A stretch of 64,000 nt of DNA from Staphylotrichum longicolle (lineage: Eukaryota; Ascomycota; Sordariomycetes; Sordariales; Chaetomiaceae). The notes below the pieces were generated by a model, which saw nothing but the letters and a program-made list of their open reading frames with translations, was not told the origin of the DNA and ran no database searches. This document shows positions 45,601 through 57,071 of this stretch, in pieces. Positions within the stretch are counted from its first letter, which is position 1. Each line of letters opens with the position of its first letter. The stretch covers positions 2,790,001 through 2,854,000 of the forward strand of contig JAHCVI010000001.1 in the NCBI GenBank assembly GCA_019096155.1, given 5' to 3'. Position numbers and translations under genes: made by a program.

Positions 45601-46743
45601 GAGGTTAAAGGCGCCAATCATAACGCTCATCATGACGATCAGGACCTTGCTCAACGAGACAGACCCGTCAACGAGGAAGCGCGAGCCCATCCAGAAGGCA
45701 AGGCCGTAGTTGAGATACAGGATGCACATCATACCGGCAACCATAACGCCGAGCGTGCTCTTGAGCTTGAAACCAAAGATCTCGGCCTGGATGAGGTGGA
45801 CGTCATACTGCTTGGCCAGGCGGTCCTGCGTGCCGAAGGCAATGGCGTTGCGGACACTGCTGATGACTTCCTCGGCGACCGAGCCGCCCTGGGCGTAGGC
45901 GGCAATGTTCTGCTTCGAGTACTTGACAATGAACCTCGAGCCAGTCCCCATGCAGAGCATCAGAGCAACCACGGTGCTAAGCAAGATAAGGGTCAACTTC
46001 CAGTAACTGACAAAGCCGATGACGAAGGCGGCGACGAAGGTGGCCACCGCCTGGAGCGTCAGGCCGACCTTCTCCGAGATGCCCTCCTGGATCAGGTTGG
46101 TGTCGGCCGTGATGCGCGTGGTGACCTCACCAGCACCGAGCTTGTCGAAGAAGCCAATGTTTTGCCTCATGCAGCTCTCGAGGTAGTGCTCGCGGACCTT
46201 GGCGCTGATGTGCTCGCCCGTGTAGATGAATCCCACCGTCGCAACGTAAGACGTGACGAACTCGCCGATGGCCAGGTAGACGAAGTACAGCACTAGACTT
46301 CCCAGCTCGCCGGTGAACTCGTCGTATGTCTTGGTCGACCCCGGCGTGAAGTAGTCCTGGAAGGTGCCCTGGAGATTGCCAAAGATGACCGTCATGAGGG
46401 GCAGGGCAGCACCAGAGGCGATGGCGCAGATGGCGGACACGAGGATGATGAGCAAGTCGTTGCGCGACGAGTAGCGATAGAGGGTGGCCATTCCCACCTT
46501 GACGTCGGGCGTAAAAACCTGGTCCTTGAGAATCTTGGCCTCCCGCTCGGGGAGGTGAGCAAAGGGGTCGACGTCGCCCTCATCTTCCTTGGGCGCGACG
46601 ACCTTGCTGTCGGCCTTGGTGAGGTCCAGGGCGCGCTCCTTGTTGTTGTTGGTGTTGTCGGTCGAATCGCCGTGGCTCGAGCCGCGGCCAGACGGGGCTG
46701 GGTCCGGGGTGGGAGCCACAGCCTTCTCGTTCAAGTCGGCCAT
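42661..46743 (-). CDS. Full-size ABC transporter, ABCB/MDR type (leptomycin-resistance Pmd1-like)
   Basis: Multidrug-resistance type exporter with layout TMD-NBD-TMD-NBD. Exon 1 is 46743-44348 and exon 2 44293-42661, joined over a 55-bp GTAAGT..CTAG intron, giving 1342 residues. The N-terminus is hydrophilic. Six hydrophobic segments precede NBD1, which has Walker A GASGSGKST (about residue 466), signature LSGGQKQ and Walker B ILLLDEATSAL. A charged linker (KSESGNGSV-like, EDPEDDIRAKLQRSQS) leads to the second half, whose NBD2 has Walker A GASGCGKST (about 1133), LSGGQKQ and ILLLDEATSAL. Both sites look catalytically complete. Substrate cannot be inferred. About 2 kb of upstream DNA separates it from divergent mrt4. 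Confidence 0.95.
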
Positions 46744-48820
46744 TGTGACGGAGAGGTGCCGACTTAAACGTTGGTGGTTAGTGGTTGGTGGGGTGTTCTA
46801 GGTAGGCAGAGCCTAGAGGGCGCACCCAAGAGGCAGCGTCAAAGCGGGTGCGTTTGCGACGGCGCAAACTACAGACAAAACAAAAACGTTGTCTAAATGC
46901 GCTCAGCTCGTATCGAGCAGGTTGCTCGAGGTTACCCAATGTATTGCATGAGCAGATGCAGGTGCAGAAGAGAATAGATGCAAAGGGATCTGCAAACGAG
47001 GGTCGACGAAGAGGGAAAGTAAAGTTGAAGTTGAAGTGAAGCCTTGGGGAGGCGAAGCGTGGAACTTGAGGGAAAGAAGGTTCGGCTGGTAGTTTCGACC
47101 GGGCGTGTACCTCGGGCCCGATCTACATTTGAAGCCCAGCACCGCGTCCCTTCCTCTCACCAATAATTCACCCCATGCAGCCCAAACGAGCCTGGCGTGG
47201 CATTTCAGATGGAAACGGACAAGGATCCTGCCGGTTCGTCCGATTGTTGGTCGCAAAGGTCCCCCCGGTGCTCGCACTTGCCACCGGGCCGATGCCCTCT
47301 TCCAACGGAGGAATGAGAGAAGAAAGAACTTCTGCGTGCGTCTCTCGTCGCTTGCTGGCGCGCCAGCGGCACACCATCCCGGTTCCCGCTCCACCCCGCA
47401 AATTACAAGGTCTCGTTCCAGGGACATGTTTGGGGGTCCCGTCAGAGTCCAGTGGAGGCACCTGCAAAATGCTAAAGTGCTAGCCAGTTAACGATAAATA
47501 AATAAACCAAAAGTTAGCGTCCATGGAGTGATGAGCCGCACATGCTCCCCCGAGACATCAGCCATCGAGACACGGAGACATCTGACAGTACACAACAGCA
47601 GCAAACGGTCGGGTGATTGAGCTTTCCAAGGTTACTCGCTGTTCATTGTCCTCGCCGTTCGCCGTCGCCGTATGACGCATACCGCCCCGTCAGCCAGAAA
47701 GGATTCGCGAATGCTGTGCAACCATCCAGCGACTCCATCCACTGGGCGAAGCAATCCAACGTGGGCCAAGCCGCTCGGGGTGACGGAGTTTAGCAACCCC
47801 GAGGCGACTTCCCTGCTCTCTGCTCTGGCCCCTTTTTTGACATTGGCCTCGACCCTTGTCAACTCATGGCTCCCCACATGTGATTAAACGACGAATGCGA
47901 GGAATAGCGTCCAGACAAGAAGGTGCCTGGCCCAGCCCGGCTGCTATCGCGATCTAAAACAATGCGCCGGAGATCGGGTGTCGTTCGAGATCCCCAGAAC
48001 TTGGCACTTGGCAAAAGCATGGCATGCAAGCCCGGATCGAGGCAACAGCCGTGGTCCGACGTTCCTGGGCCGTTGCACGATGCGGCTCAGTGCCAGGTTC
48101 GCGGGACCTTGACATCTCGGCCAGGCAGGCGGCTGTGAAGCAGATTCGTATTTCTCCAGTTACATGGTAATTTTGTCCCACGTTGCAGCCCGGAGGAGCA
48201 GCCAGATGCTTGAGCACCTGCGATTCCAGGATTACTGTCCTGAAGTGCTGTCGTTTGCGGCGCAGAGAGACAACCTCGACAGCGCGTGGACCCCGCTGGG
48301 CAACTGTACATCGACCCTAATCCCAATGGGACGCACACAGGGACTTTTGGCCATTGTTGAAGGATAAGGATAGTTCTCAAAACCGGCAACACGGCCTCTG
48401 TTGACGCCGTCCCGATCCACCCATATGGCACAGGGGAGGATGATGTCTCGGGTCTTCATTTTGGCGGGGCTCCAGGTCGATACAAGCGGGTCTCGTTTGG
48501 ACAAGACCATCGCCAGGGCTGCCCTTGGCATCGACTGGCGGGGTGGAAAAACCGACAAGCCTATCAGAGCGGGGCCGTTCCAATCAGCTCGATTGAGCGG
48601 GGATGCATCGACACCGCCCAAAAATTCCCGTGGCAGAAAAAAAACCCAAGTCGAGATTCGCAGTTGCAGACCCAGTTGTCGCCGATACAACAACGCTCCT
48701 TGCATTGCCAGCGAAAACAACAACAACAACACTTGACAATACCCCAGCACTCAAGTCCTTCCAACACCTGACGTCAAAACACCACCAACTACAACCTCCA
48801 GCAAACCCACAACCGTCAAC
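46744..48820. promoter_or_regulatory. Divergent intergenic region ABC transporter / mrt4
   Basis: 2.1 kb between two start codons. Open frames inside (for example 46903-47427 and 48232-48750, minus) show no family motif. A CAA run is at about 48717-48731, in the likely mrt4 leader. The long upstream region fits an inducible transporter gene, but no specific site is claimed. Confidence 0.5.
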
Positions 48821-49720
48821 ATGCCCAAGTCAAAACGCGCCAAGGTCTACAACCTCACCCAGGTGTCCAAGAAGACGCGCGAGAACAAGGACAAGCTCTT
48901 CGCCAACATTCGCGAGTGCATCCCCCAGTACCAGTACTGCTTCGTCTTTAGCGTCGACAACATGCGCAACAACTACCTCAAGGACGTGCGCAGGGAACTC
49001 TCCGATTCTCGGTATGCCGCGGGCCCTCCCCCCCCCCTTCCCCTCCTCCCCGCTCCCAACCCCAACTCAGAATGACCCCCAAAACTAACAATTCAACCTC
49101 CCACTCTCCCCAGCCTCTTCTTTGGCAAGACAAAACTCACCGCCCGCGCCCTGGGCAGCACTCCCGAAGAGGCGCAAGCCGACGGCCTGCACCTCCTGAC
49201 CCCGTACCTCTCGGGCTCCGTCGGCCTGCTCTTCACCAACCGGTCGCCGGCCTCGGTCGAGTCCTACTTCGCCTCGCTGACCCACGTCGACTTTGCGCGC
49301 GCCGGCACCCCCGCCACGCGCACCTTCACCGTGCCCCCGGGCCTGGTCTACTCGACGGGCGGCGAGGTGCCCCCGGAGCACGACGTGCCCGTCGCCCACA
49401 CGCTCGAGCCCGAGCTGCGCCGCCTGGGCATGCCGACGCGCATGGTCAAGGGCAAGGTGTGCCTGGGCGGGGACGAGAGCGGCGAGGGGAGCGCCGAGGG
49501 GTACACCATCTGCAAGGAAGGGCAGACGCTGGACTCGCGGCAGACGAGGCTGCTGAAGCTGTTCAGCGTGTGCATGAGCGAGTTCCGCGTCGGGTTGCTG
49601 GCCTACTGGAGCGCGGCGAGCGGGGAGGTGACTGAGCTGGAGGGGGCCAAGGAGAGGACAGGGGGGAAGGGTGGGGAGAAGATGGACGAGGATGAGGAGG
49701 ACGAGGAGGATGATGAGTGA
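48821..49720 (+). CDS. mrt4: Ribosome assembly factor Mrt4
   Basis: Nucleolar P0-like protein that holds the place of P0 on pre-60S particles during stalk assembly. Exon 1 is 48821-49011 and exon 2 49114-49720, with a 102-bp GTATGC..CCAG intron splitting an Arg codon, giving 265 residues. Family pattern: MPKSKRAKVYNLTQVSKKTR, ENKDKLFANIRECIPQYQYC, VDNMRNNYLKDVRRELSDSR, LFFGKTKLTARALG, GSVGLLFTNRSP and, at the C-terminal end of the conserved part, LLKLFSVCMSEFRVGLLAYW. A short acidic tail (DEDEEDEEDDE) ends the protein. Unlike true P0, it lacks the acidic stalk peptide SDDDMGFGLFD. Confidence 0.94.
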
Positions 49721-50794
49721 GCTTTTCCCAGATCTGGGTTGGGGAAATTTTATGGTCCATGTTTGTTTCGTTGTGCATATAGGGGTACTTTTGCATGATA
49801 CCACCATAGCTACCTATGTCTGGGCTTGGGTTTCGGGTACTGGCGTCTGGCGGGCGGGTAAAAAAGAGAAGAAAAGGAAGACAGGCAGCAAATAGAGCGT
49901 CTCTTGCCATCAATCAGTCACAGTCAAACCACACCACATCACTGCTGTAAAAGTACCATCTACCTACGGGACCTCTGCTAATAACACAGTAATGCACACC
50001 CCGTCATCAAATCGAAATAACAAAAACGATAACTTACACAGCACAGACAGGATACACGTCGGGCCAGAGTCCGATATCCCCACCCGCGAGCAGTAGCAGA
50101 CAGACAACCCCACAGCCATATATAGATATATACGTGATGCAGCACACCCAGGCCAGGAGTCGGTATGGAAGGAGACAAGAATAATCTGAATCCCTTACCT
50201 CTGACCTTACCTTCCCCGTTAAATGCTCTCATTTTGCATAGAAACAGCTTTATTACCTATCACCGCCTCCGTCCGCTTTGCTCCCCGTTTTTTTTTTTTG
50301 CTCTTACACGCGGCGCAAGAAGAAAAGAAAGAAAAAAGTGTAAAAATAAATACAAGACAGAAGAATCGGTTACCTTCCCGCAAGACTCTCTCTCTCTGAC
50401 GATCGGAGCAGTGAGACAAGATACCAAGCTACTCTGGATGGATGGGTGCTTGACTACCCCTCCGTGGTGATGAAATGTCCATCCGGCAGGGAAAGGACGG
50501 GGCTGGTCCGTTTTGACTTGATCCATGGGGCTGTAGTGACGAGTTGGCCATGATCTCCCTTTGGCTGAGTGGATGATCAAGTTGGTTACCTTGCCGATTC
50601 CCTATGCGGGTAAAGATCCGCTGAAGCTCTGGCTGGCGTGACTTCCACCCTGGTGATGTGCTGTAACGAGACGAGACGAGACGCCGGCTTACCCTCACTG
50701 CCGAGACGATGGAGACGAATCAGGGAGACGAGGGAGAGTAAGACAGTGAAGAAAGTGATACCCACCACAAGACATGAGCAATGGACCAGTCTTG
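49721..50794. other. Intergenic between mrt4 and U1-70K 3' ends
   Basis: Convergent 3' regions. It contains a short ACGAG repeat at 50666-50683 and a T run at about 50290. No coding signal. Confidence 0.6.
50666..50683. repeat. ACGAG pentanucleotide repeat
   Basis: Three ACGAG units plus a partial fourth. Confidence 0.85.
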
Positions 50795-52389
50795 TTAGTA
50801 GCGTCGCAGCTTTCTGGGGTCTTCGTAGCCGCCACCCTCGTAGCCGCGCTTCCGGGAGTCGTCGTGGTCTCTGGGCCGGTCGTAGTCGCGGCCGCCGCTG
50901 CTGCCGTGGTACCCACCATTCTCGCCGCGGGGCCGGATGGGCTCCATGTTGCTGCCAGACTGCCGGGGGTTGCGGTCGCGGAAGCCTCCACCGCCAGATC
51001 TGTCATCATATGAGCGCGAGCCGCCGTCACGGCCATACCCACCACCCCCGCCGGGGCCGTCCCGTCGGTTGTCGCGGCCGCCGTAGCCTCTGTCGTAGCC
51101 ACCGCCACCGCCACCGTAGCCACCGCCAGGTCCGCTGGGTGCGCTGGGGGGACCGTTCGGGCCGCCGCCGAAACCGCGATCACCTCCACGGCTGCCGTAC
51201 CCGCCGCGGTCGCCGCCGGGACCGCCAGGGCCAGAGCGGAACCCACCGCGGTCGCCAAAGCCACCGCCGCCGCCTCTGAACCCACGATCGCGTCCCCTGA
51301 AGCCGCCACCGAAGCCGCCGCGGAAGCCACCGCCAAACCCGCCAGGGCCCATGGGTCTTGCCATTGTCGCCTTGGTGTACCCGCGCCCGCCGAGACCGCC
51401 TCCCAAGCGACGCGGCTTCCATCCCTTGACTGTCCTGCCGCGCTCCACGTCAACCTTGATGCGGCGGTCCTTGATGCGGATGCCATCACACCCATCCAGG
51501 GCAGCTAGTCGCGCACGCGCCAGATGCGCTCGTGTCAGTAACGCCTTACCATGAGACAAATATTACCTTTACGGTAGAACAGAGGAGTGGAGGAAGGGGG
51601 AGGGGAAAAGGACTGGCAAGCTTGAGGGCCATGTATGTCCTGGGGTAGGATCCGGCAAGCGGCGGGATGACGGTGTCGGAATCAAAGTGGCAGCATTACC
51701 TCTCATGTCTTTCTCGCGCTCAAACACGACGAAGCCGTAGCCGCGGTGCGGTTTTTGCTTCTTTTGCCCTTTTCGTGGGCATGGGTATCGCGGATGAGGC
51801 GGATCTGTCGCCAGTCAGCAAGCCAGGCCCCCCAGCACGACCAGAACAGAAAGATAGGAGATAAAAAACTCACGCGCTCAATGGGCCCAAACCGCCCAAA
51901 CTCGCGCTCCAGATCCTTCTCATCGGCGCTATAGTCCAGCCGCGCCACAATCAGCGTCTTGAACGCATCCCCGCGGATGTTGGGATCATCGTGCGGATTT
52001 ATCTAGTCCCAGTCAGCACAGCACAACAACACTTCCTCCCTTCAACTCAACCCAACCACACCACACCCATCCCCCAAACCAGAGGGAAAAAAGGAAAAAA
52101 AAAAAAAAGGCACATACAATTCCCTCCCCCCCCTCCCCACCACCCGCCGCCCCTTCTCCAACCGCTCCGCCTTCTCCCTCTTCTTGCGGTCGCGCGCCTC
52201 GAGCCAGCTCTCGGTCGGGTGGTACTCGTACTCGCGCTCGTACTCGGCCAGCGCGGGCAGGAACTGGGCGACGCCCGACACGGCGGCGGTGCGGCGCTGT
52301 TCGGGCGCGTGGTCGCAGGGCGGGACCCAGCGCAGGGGCGGGCGCGGCGCGAAGAGCGCGAGGAGGTTCGGCGGGAGGCGGTCCGTCAT
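50795..52389 (-). CDS. snp1: U1 snRNP 70 kDa protein, two apparent frame breaks
   Basis: Binds stem-loop I of U1 snRNA and supports 5' splice-site recognition. Exons: 52389-52118, 52002-51874, 51804-51700 and 51504-50795, about 405 residues if read through. N-terminal U1-70K signature MTDRLPPNLLALFAPRPPLR; then RGDAFKTLIVARLDYSADEK (RNP2 within), EREFGRFGPIERIRLIRDTH, RGYGFVVFEREKDMR (RNP1) and AALDGCDGIRIKDRRIKVDV, ERGRTVKGWKPRRLGGG. The C-terminus is a long Gly/Arg/Asp-rich tail. The frame is broken twice: exon 1 reaches its donor out of phase after a G8 run (about 52125-52133), and in exon 3 an A4 run (about 51765) is one base short before KPHRGYGF. Each is repaired by one base. Divergent from the mL43 gene. 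Confidence 0.88.
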
Positions 52390-52832
52390 CGCTGTCGTTG
52401 CTGCTGCTGCTGCTGCCTGTGATGTAGGGGTGGGAGCTGTGGTTTGTTGCTGGTGTGGATTTCGGGGGGTTGAGTTGTTGTCGGCTGGGTAGTATTGACG
52501 GCAGCCCAGTAATTTAAAATCAGGCGTGCGCGGCGCGTCCCCGGTTAGTTCGCCGGTGATGGTGCGCGTGGCCAAGGTTGTCGATGGGAATGAGCAAGCA
52601 GGTGACGAGAGGTGCTGGGAAACGAGATGTGAAGGTCGCGATGCGAAAGCATGCCTGGCTCTTTCGCGAAGCTGGAGGCGGCCCGTGCGCAATCACAATG
52701 GTCGAATCAAGTTCTGAGCGACCCACTTATTTTTCTGCCGCGTTTGAACCGGCGCTGGGGTCCATTTTCTGCTTGCTGCAACTCGCGATCCCAGGTCATG
52801 CTCCCCGGCCGACGGCGACGACGACGACCACA
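52390..52832. promoter_or_regulatory. Divergent promoter region U1-70K / mL43
   Basis: 443 bp between two start codons on opposite strands, so a compact shared promoter. No defined site is claimed. Confidence 0.5.
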
Positions 52833-53375
52833 ATGCCAATAAAAGCGTTAACACAGATCTCGACGGGCCGGGTACGAGAACTCCCTTTGCACAAATTCCC
52901 CTTGTGCGCGGTGCTAACAACGGGACAGAATGGCGTCGGCGCCTTCGTCTTGCAATGCAAGAAGATGGACTTCCACTACTGCGACTGGGCGGGTAGTTCC
53001 AAGGGCATGAAGTACGACCTTGTTTCCTCTCTCTCTCTCTCTTTCTTCGGATCAAGCAGGGATACTGACAATTGAATCTCTAGCGGCTTCATCAAGTCCC
53101 TCCTCCCCAAGTTCGCCGCCAGCCACCCGCAGGTCGAGTTCTCCGTCTCGCCGCGGCCGTCCAAGCACCCCGTCATCATCGCCCAGTACATCAACGGCCG
53201 CGAGAAGGCCATCTGCGTGCGCAACATGGAGCCCTACGAGATCCTCAAGAAGGCCGAGCTGCTCCGCGACGCGAGCGGCGAGAAGCTGCGCAAGGTCACC
53301 AAGCCGGTGCAGAGTATCAACGAGTCCGTCAGAGGCGTCTGGTCCCCGTACCACGGGAACGGGCTGCGGGTATAA
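52833..53375 (+). CDS. mrpl51: Mitochondrial large-subunit ribosomal protein mL43 (MRPL51 in yeast)
   Basis: Protein of the mitochondrial 54S subunit. Three exons: 52833-52871, 52929-53011 and 53084-53375, giving 137 residues, the usual size. Family pattern: MPIKALTQISTGRNGVGAFV, LQCKKMDFHYCDWAGSSKGM, NGFIKSLLPKFAASHPQVEF, KHPVIIAQYINGREKAICVR, then NMEPYEILKKAELLRDASGE and the end SVRGVWSPYHGNGLRV. The fold is thioredoxin-like. All splice phases agree. It is convergent with triosephosphate isomerase (about 300 bp between stops). Confidence 0.95.
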
Positions 53376-53674
53376 GGGGCTGGCTTGGCGGTGGCGTGGG
53401 CTCGGGTTGTATGAGTTGTGTATATGGCGCATGTTGTTGTAACAATAAGGAATATTCATACATCACTGCTCGGTTTGGAGTCACGGTGTATTATTTATGG
53501 GGCAAATCTCCCAAAGGAGGGGAGGGAATGATGGGCAAGAAAGTTTTAAGTATATTAGAGGCCTTTTGTTCATCTCTATATCCTCGCCAATGTGTTCCCA
53601 TTCTCGGCCGTTTTTGTTGTCCTAGAATCCGGGGATGAGCCTACGCCAATCTTGTTTTCTCTGGCGGATTTCGC

Positions 53675-54671
53675 TCACAGGTTGGAGTTGACGATGTCGA
53701 TGACTGGTCAATATTAGCTTCCTGCGGTACGGGGTCAGCGTGTTGGGACGGGAGGACCTACACTCGGGCTTCAGGCTGGCACCGCCAACCAGGAAACCGT
53801 CAATGTCCTTCTCCTTGGCGAGGTCCTTGCAGTTCTTGCCGTTGACGCTGCCACCGTACAGGATACGGGTCTCGTCGGCGACCGCCTCGCTGACGTTGGC
53901 GCGGAGCCACTTGCGGATGGCCTCGTGCACCTCCTGCGCCTGCTGGACAGTGGCGACCTTGCCGGTGCCGATGGCCCAGATGGGCTCGTAGGCGATGACA
54001 ATCTTCTTCCAGTCGTCGCCAGAGACCTTGGCGGCCAGGGCGGCCAGCTGACGCTCGATGACGGAGATGGTGTTGCCGCCCTCGCGCTCCTCGAGCGACT
54101 CGCCGCAGCACCAGATGACGCTGACACCACCGTCGATGGCGAACTTGGTCTTGGAGGCCACCACCTCGTCAGTCTCGCCCAGCAACGTGCGGCGCTCCGA
54201 GTGGCCCAGAATGGTCCAGTGGATGTCGCTGTCCTTGAGCTGAGCCACGCTGATCTCGCCCGTGTAGGCGCCGTTGGGCTTGTCGTAGACGTTCTGCGCC
54301 GACACGGCGACGTTGTCCTTCTTGAGCTCGGAGCTGGCGAGCTGGAGGAAGAGCGCCGGAGGGGCGATCACAACCTCTGTTGGAGGGGGAGAGTACGAGT
54401 TAGCTTGGCGTTTGATCCATCTTCTCTGTTGGCTCTAACAAGTGATCCTGCGACATACCAACATTGGAATCCAACTGGGCCTCGTTCAGGCCCTTGACGA
54501 TGCTCTTGATGGACTCCTTGGTCCCGTTCCTGCGTGTTGTGGTGGTCTGATCAGCTCTCCGGAGCTCTCCAACGCGGGGTTTTGCTGGGGCCGTGGCGGG
54601 GTAAAGTTGCCCCAGCTGCACGCTCAAACGTACATCTTGAAGTTGCCGCCGACGAAGAACTTGCGAGCCAT
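53675..54671 (-). CDS. tpi1: Triosephosphate isomerase
   Basis: Glycolytic enzyme interconverting dihydroxyacetone phosphate and glyceraldehyde 3-phosphate in the cytosol. Four exons: 54671-54634, 54529-54459, 54376-53762 and 53703-53675, giving 250 residues, the standard length. Active-site residues are visible: Asn/Lys in VGGNFKMNG (split by the first intron), His in GHSERRTLLGE and Glu in AYEPIWAIGTGK; the phosphate-gripping loop and the LYGGSVNGKN segment are intact. The last exon is only FIDIVNSNL. Intron positions were fixed by the conserved protein sequence and all have GT..AG ends. Confidence 0.98.
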
Positions 54672-55337
54672 GGTGGGCAATGTTTGTTCTGGTAGGACTA
54701 TGTGGTGGTTGGATCGACAGAAAGTGGCAGTGGTAAGACTCAAGGTTGAGGTTGTTGAGGCTGAGGGGATGCTTGACAGAGTGGGATGGAGGTGGGATGG
54801 AAGCGGGATGGGGAGCTGCGCGACTAAAAAGTGGTGCCAGGGGTCCGGTCCGGGGCAGCTTTGGGCCTTGGTGCAAGCTCGAAAGCCCACCCCGGCTGGC
54901 CATCGGGCGACCTGCAGATCACTACGTACATGCTGGAGCTCGCTGGAGCTCCATGGAGCCTCCGGTGTGATAACTAGAATGTCAGGCACTCGTCAACTGA
55001 AATGCAGTTAAAACCAGGCGCTGTGGGAATGCCCCGTCCCGTTTGTGTTTACAGATGCGGTATGTCTCTTCGTTTTGCCCGTATCCCCATCTAATGTTCC
55101 AGACGAAAGGTGTACACCAAAAATGCCCCAAATAGACCAGCAGGTTACAACATGATCATGCACATACGTCGATCCAGCTTCTCGCCAAGGTCTGACAGCC
55201 TCCGTCCCCTGGATGCTCCGGCTCAGCCCGGCTATTGAAGCCCCACAAGGAGCCGGACATGTCCGCTCCGGCCCACGAACTCCCGGCCTCGTTTTCGTGC
55301 CAGTGTCTTTCCTTCGTCCCACCGCTGCAGTTGCCGT
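54672..55337. promoter_or_regulatory. Upstream region of tpi1
   Basis: Between the tpi1 start codon and the stop of the gene at 55338 (both minus). Should hold a strong glycolytic promoter. No coding signal. Confidence 0.5.
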
Positions 55338-56509
55338 CTAGCGGTTCTTCACAAAAAATCCTCCTCTTGGCTGAGCTATCCGGTTTCTTCGCAGCAGGGT
55401 CTCCTTCAGACTGACAGTCTGTTTCTTCACCTTGGGCGCCATCCTCACGTCACCAGTGCCCTTGACAACCCGATACGCCGTCGACCCTAGCCGCTTGTCC
55501 TTGGGGAGCTTGGGTTCGCGGAGAAGCGCCTGCTCCGCACCGCCTAGTTTTCTCCGCTTGTTCTTGCCGTCGGCTGCCGAGCTGGACTCTCGAGCGACGT
55601 CGTCCTCGTCGTCCGACTCCAGGAGCTCAAGAGGGAGGAGTTTTGGCACCTCTCTCTTCCTCTTCTCTGGGGTAGGGATCTGGGCGGCTGGAAGGGCACT
55701 TTCATCCCCCTCTTCTTGCTTCGCAGGCCGTTGCGTTCGCTTCTTCTCCTCGGCCTGCTTCTTGAGGAGTGCATCGCGCTCCTGTCGTTTCCGCTTCAGT
55801 GCGGCAGCTTGTCTGTATCGAATCAGTAACTGCAGTCTGCCAACTTACTGAGTTGACGTATAGTGACTCACTGTTCAACCGCTTTTGCCGCAGCTTCGCT
55901 GGCCTTCAGAGTATCAGCCTCAGCGGCACGTGTAGACACGGCCTCTGGCGCCTCATCGTCAGACTCCTCCTCCGACTCCTCATCCTCCTGCCCCTCGTTC
56001 CCAACTTGCTTGGAGATGCTGCTTTCCAAAGGATCCCTTGAAGGAGCTTCTCTGGGCGTCACGAACTCGCCGTTGTCGCTGTCATCAAATGTGATGTGCC
56101 TCCTCTCGCTCGGCGTCTTGAAGACGTCCTCTTCGTTCCCATCCTGGCTTCCTGAACCGTCGACATTCCTCCTCCGCAGCTCCGTTGAGGTCGGCAGTGG
56201 AATCTCGATACTGACGTGCCTGTGCTTAACAGACCCGGTGTCTCTGGTGCGGACGGCCAACTTTGCGCTCGACGGCGAGCCCTGGGGTTCCTGCAGCGGC
56301 TCCTCCGATTCCGATTTCTCGATCTTGTACCTGATGCCGGCGGCCTTCAAAAGTGGCTGCTCATTGACGTCTTCTGTGTTGGGAGCTGGTTCAGGTGCTT
56401 CATCCTCAACGTCGAGCGCCTCTGGCTCAGAATCAGACAGGATCTCAATCACATCTGGTGTTTTTTCGGTCTGCTGGACCTGATTGCGGGGCGACCTGCG
56501 AGGGGCCAT
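55338..56509 (-). CDS. Putative U3 snoRNA-associated protein (Bud21/Utp16-like)
   Basis: Two exons, 56509-55872 and 55812-55338, with a 59-bp GTGAGT..ACAG intron splitting a Gln codon, give 370 residues. The first 210 residues are acidic and disordered (VIEILSDSEPEALDVEDEAP looks like a SUMO-interaction type stretch, followed by a Glu/Asp-rich block). After the intron comes a basic coiled coil (ALKRKRQERDALLKKQAEEK). The C-terminal part has STAYRVVKGTGDVRMAPKVK and LKETLLRRNRIAQPRGGFFV, the pattern I associate with fungal U3 snoRNA-associated (Bud21/Utp16) proteins of the small-subunit processome. The family call rests on this C-terminal block only; a nucleolar or chromatin role is inference. 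Confidence 0.65.
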
Positions 56510-57071
56510 GATGCCGTTGGTTAACTCGAGAGAATGAAATGGCCCCGGTAGAGCAGGGTAACGGCAATCCTTTCCGTCTTTTGTTGATGACCTAGATCGA
56601 GGGTTGTGTCGACTTTACTGAATTGTGAAGAGAGACGAATGAGGTGGTTTATGGATTGAGGGATGCCAGAGGCTTCCCGTCAGCAAACACTGTTCCTGAA
56701 CTTTTTTTCTGTTGCAGGGGTCTTGACAGCGGGTTCCGGGGGGTGTGATTGGACAACTTTTGCCTGCAAGATGGATCCACCCCTGCAACTCAACTCCATG
56801 CGCGCGGGTCTCCACTCCCACACGAGCTTCAGATGCTCCATTCATCTCAACGGCTGGAGCTCCTACGCCCATCGATGGAAATCGCCAAATACCTGCCACG
56901 CCGATGTAATTTTGAAAGACTTGTCATACCGCATGTTTTTTTTTTGTTTATTCCAGCTATTTGAGGATTTTCACAGTCACCGGACGACCCCACCAACGCA
57001 CTCCTCGGTCTCCCCACGCCCGCTCACTCACAGTCCACTCCGAATCCTCTTAGCTCTCGCAGCTTACAGCC
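56510..57071. promoter_or_regulatory. Divergent intergenic region
   Basis: 562 bp between the starts of the Bud21-like gene (minus) and the 57072 gene (plus). The part next to 57072 is pyrimidine-rich. No coding signal. Confidence 0.5.

Noticed and set aside
45079..46296. 405-codon open frame antisense to the ABC transporter
   Set aside because: Antisense shadow of exon 1; no signal of its own. The same holds for 42667-43563.
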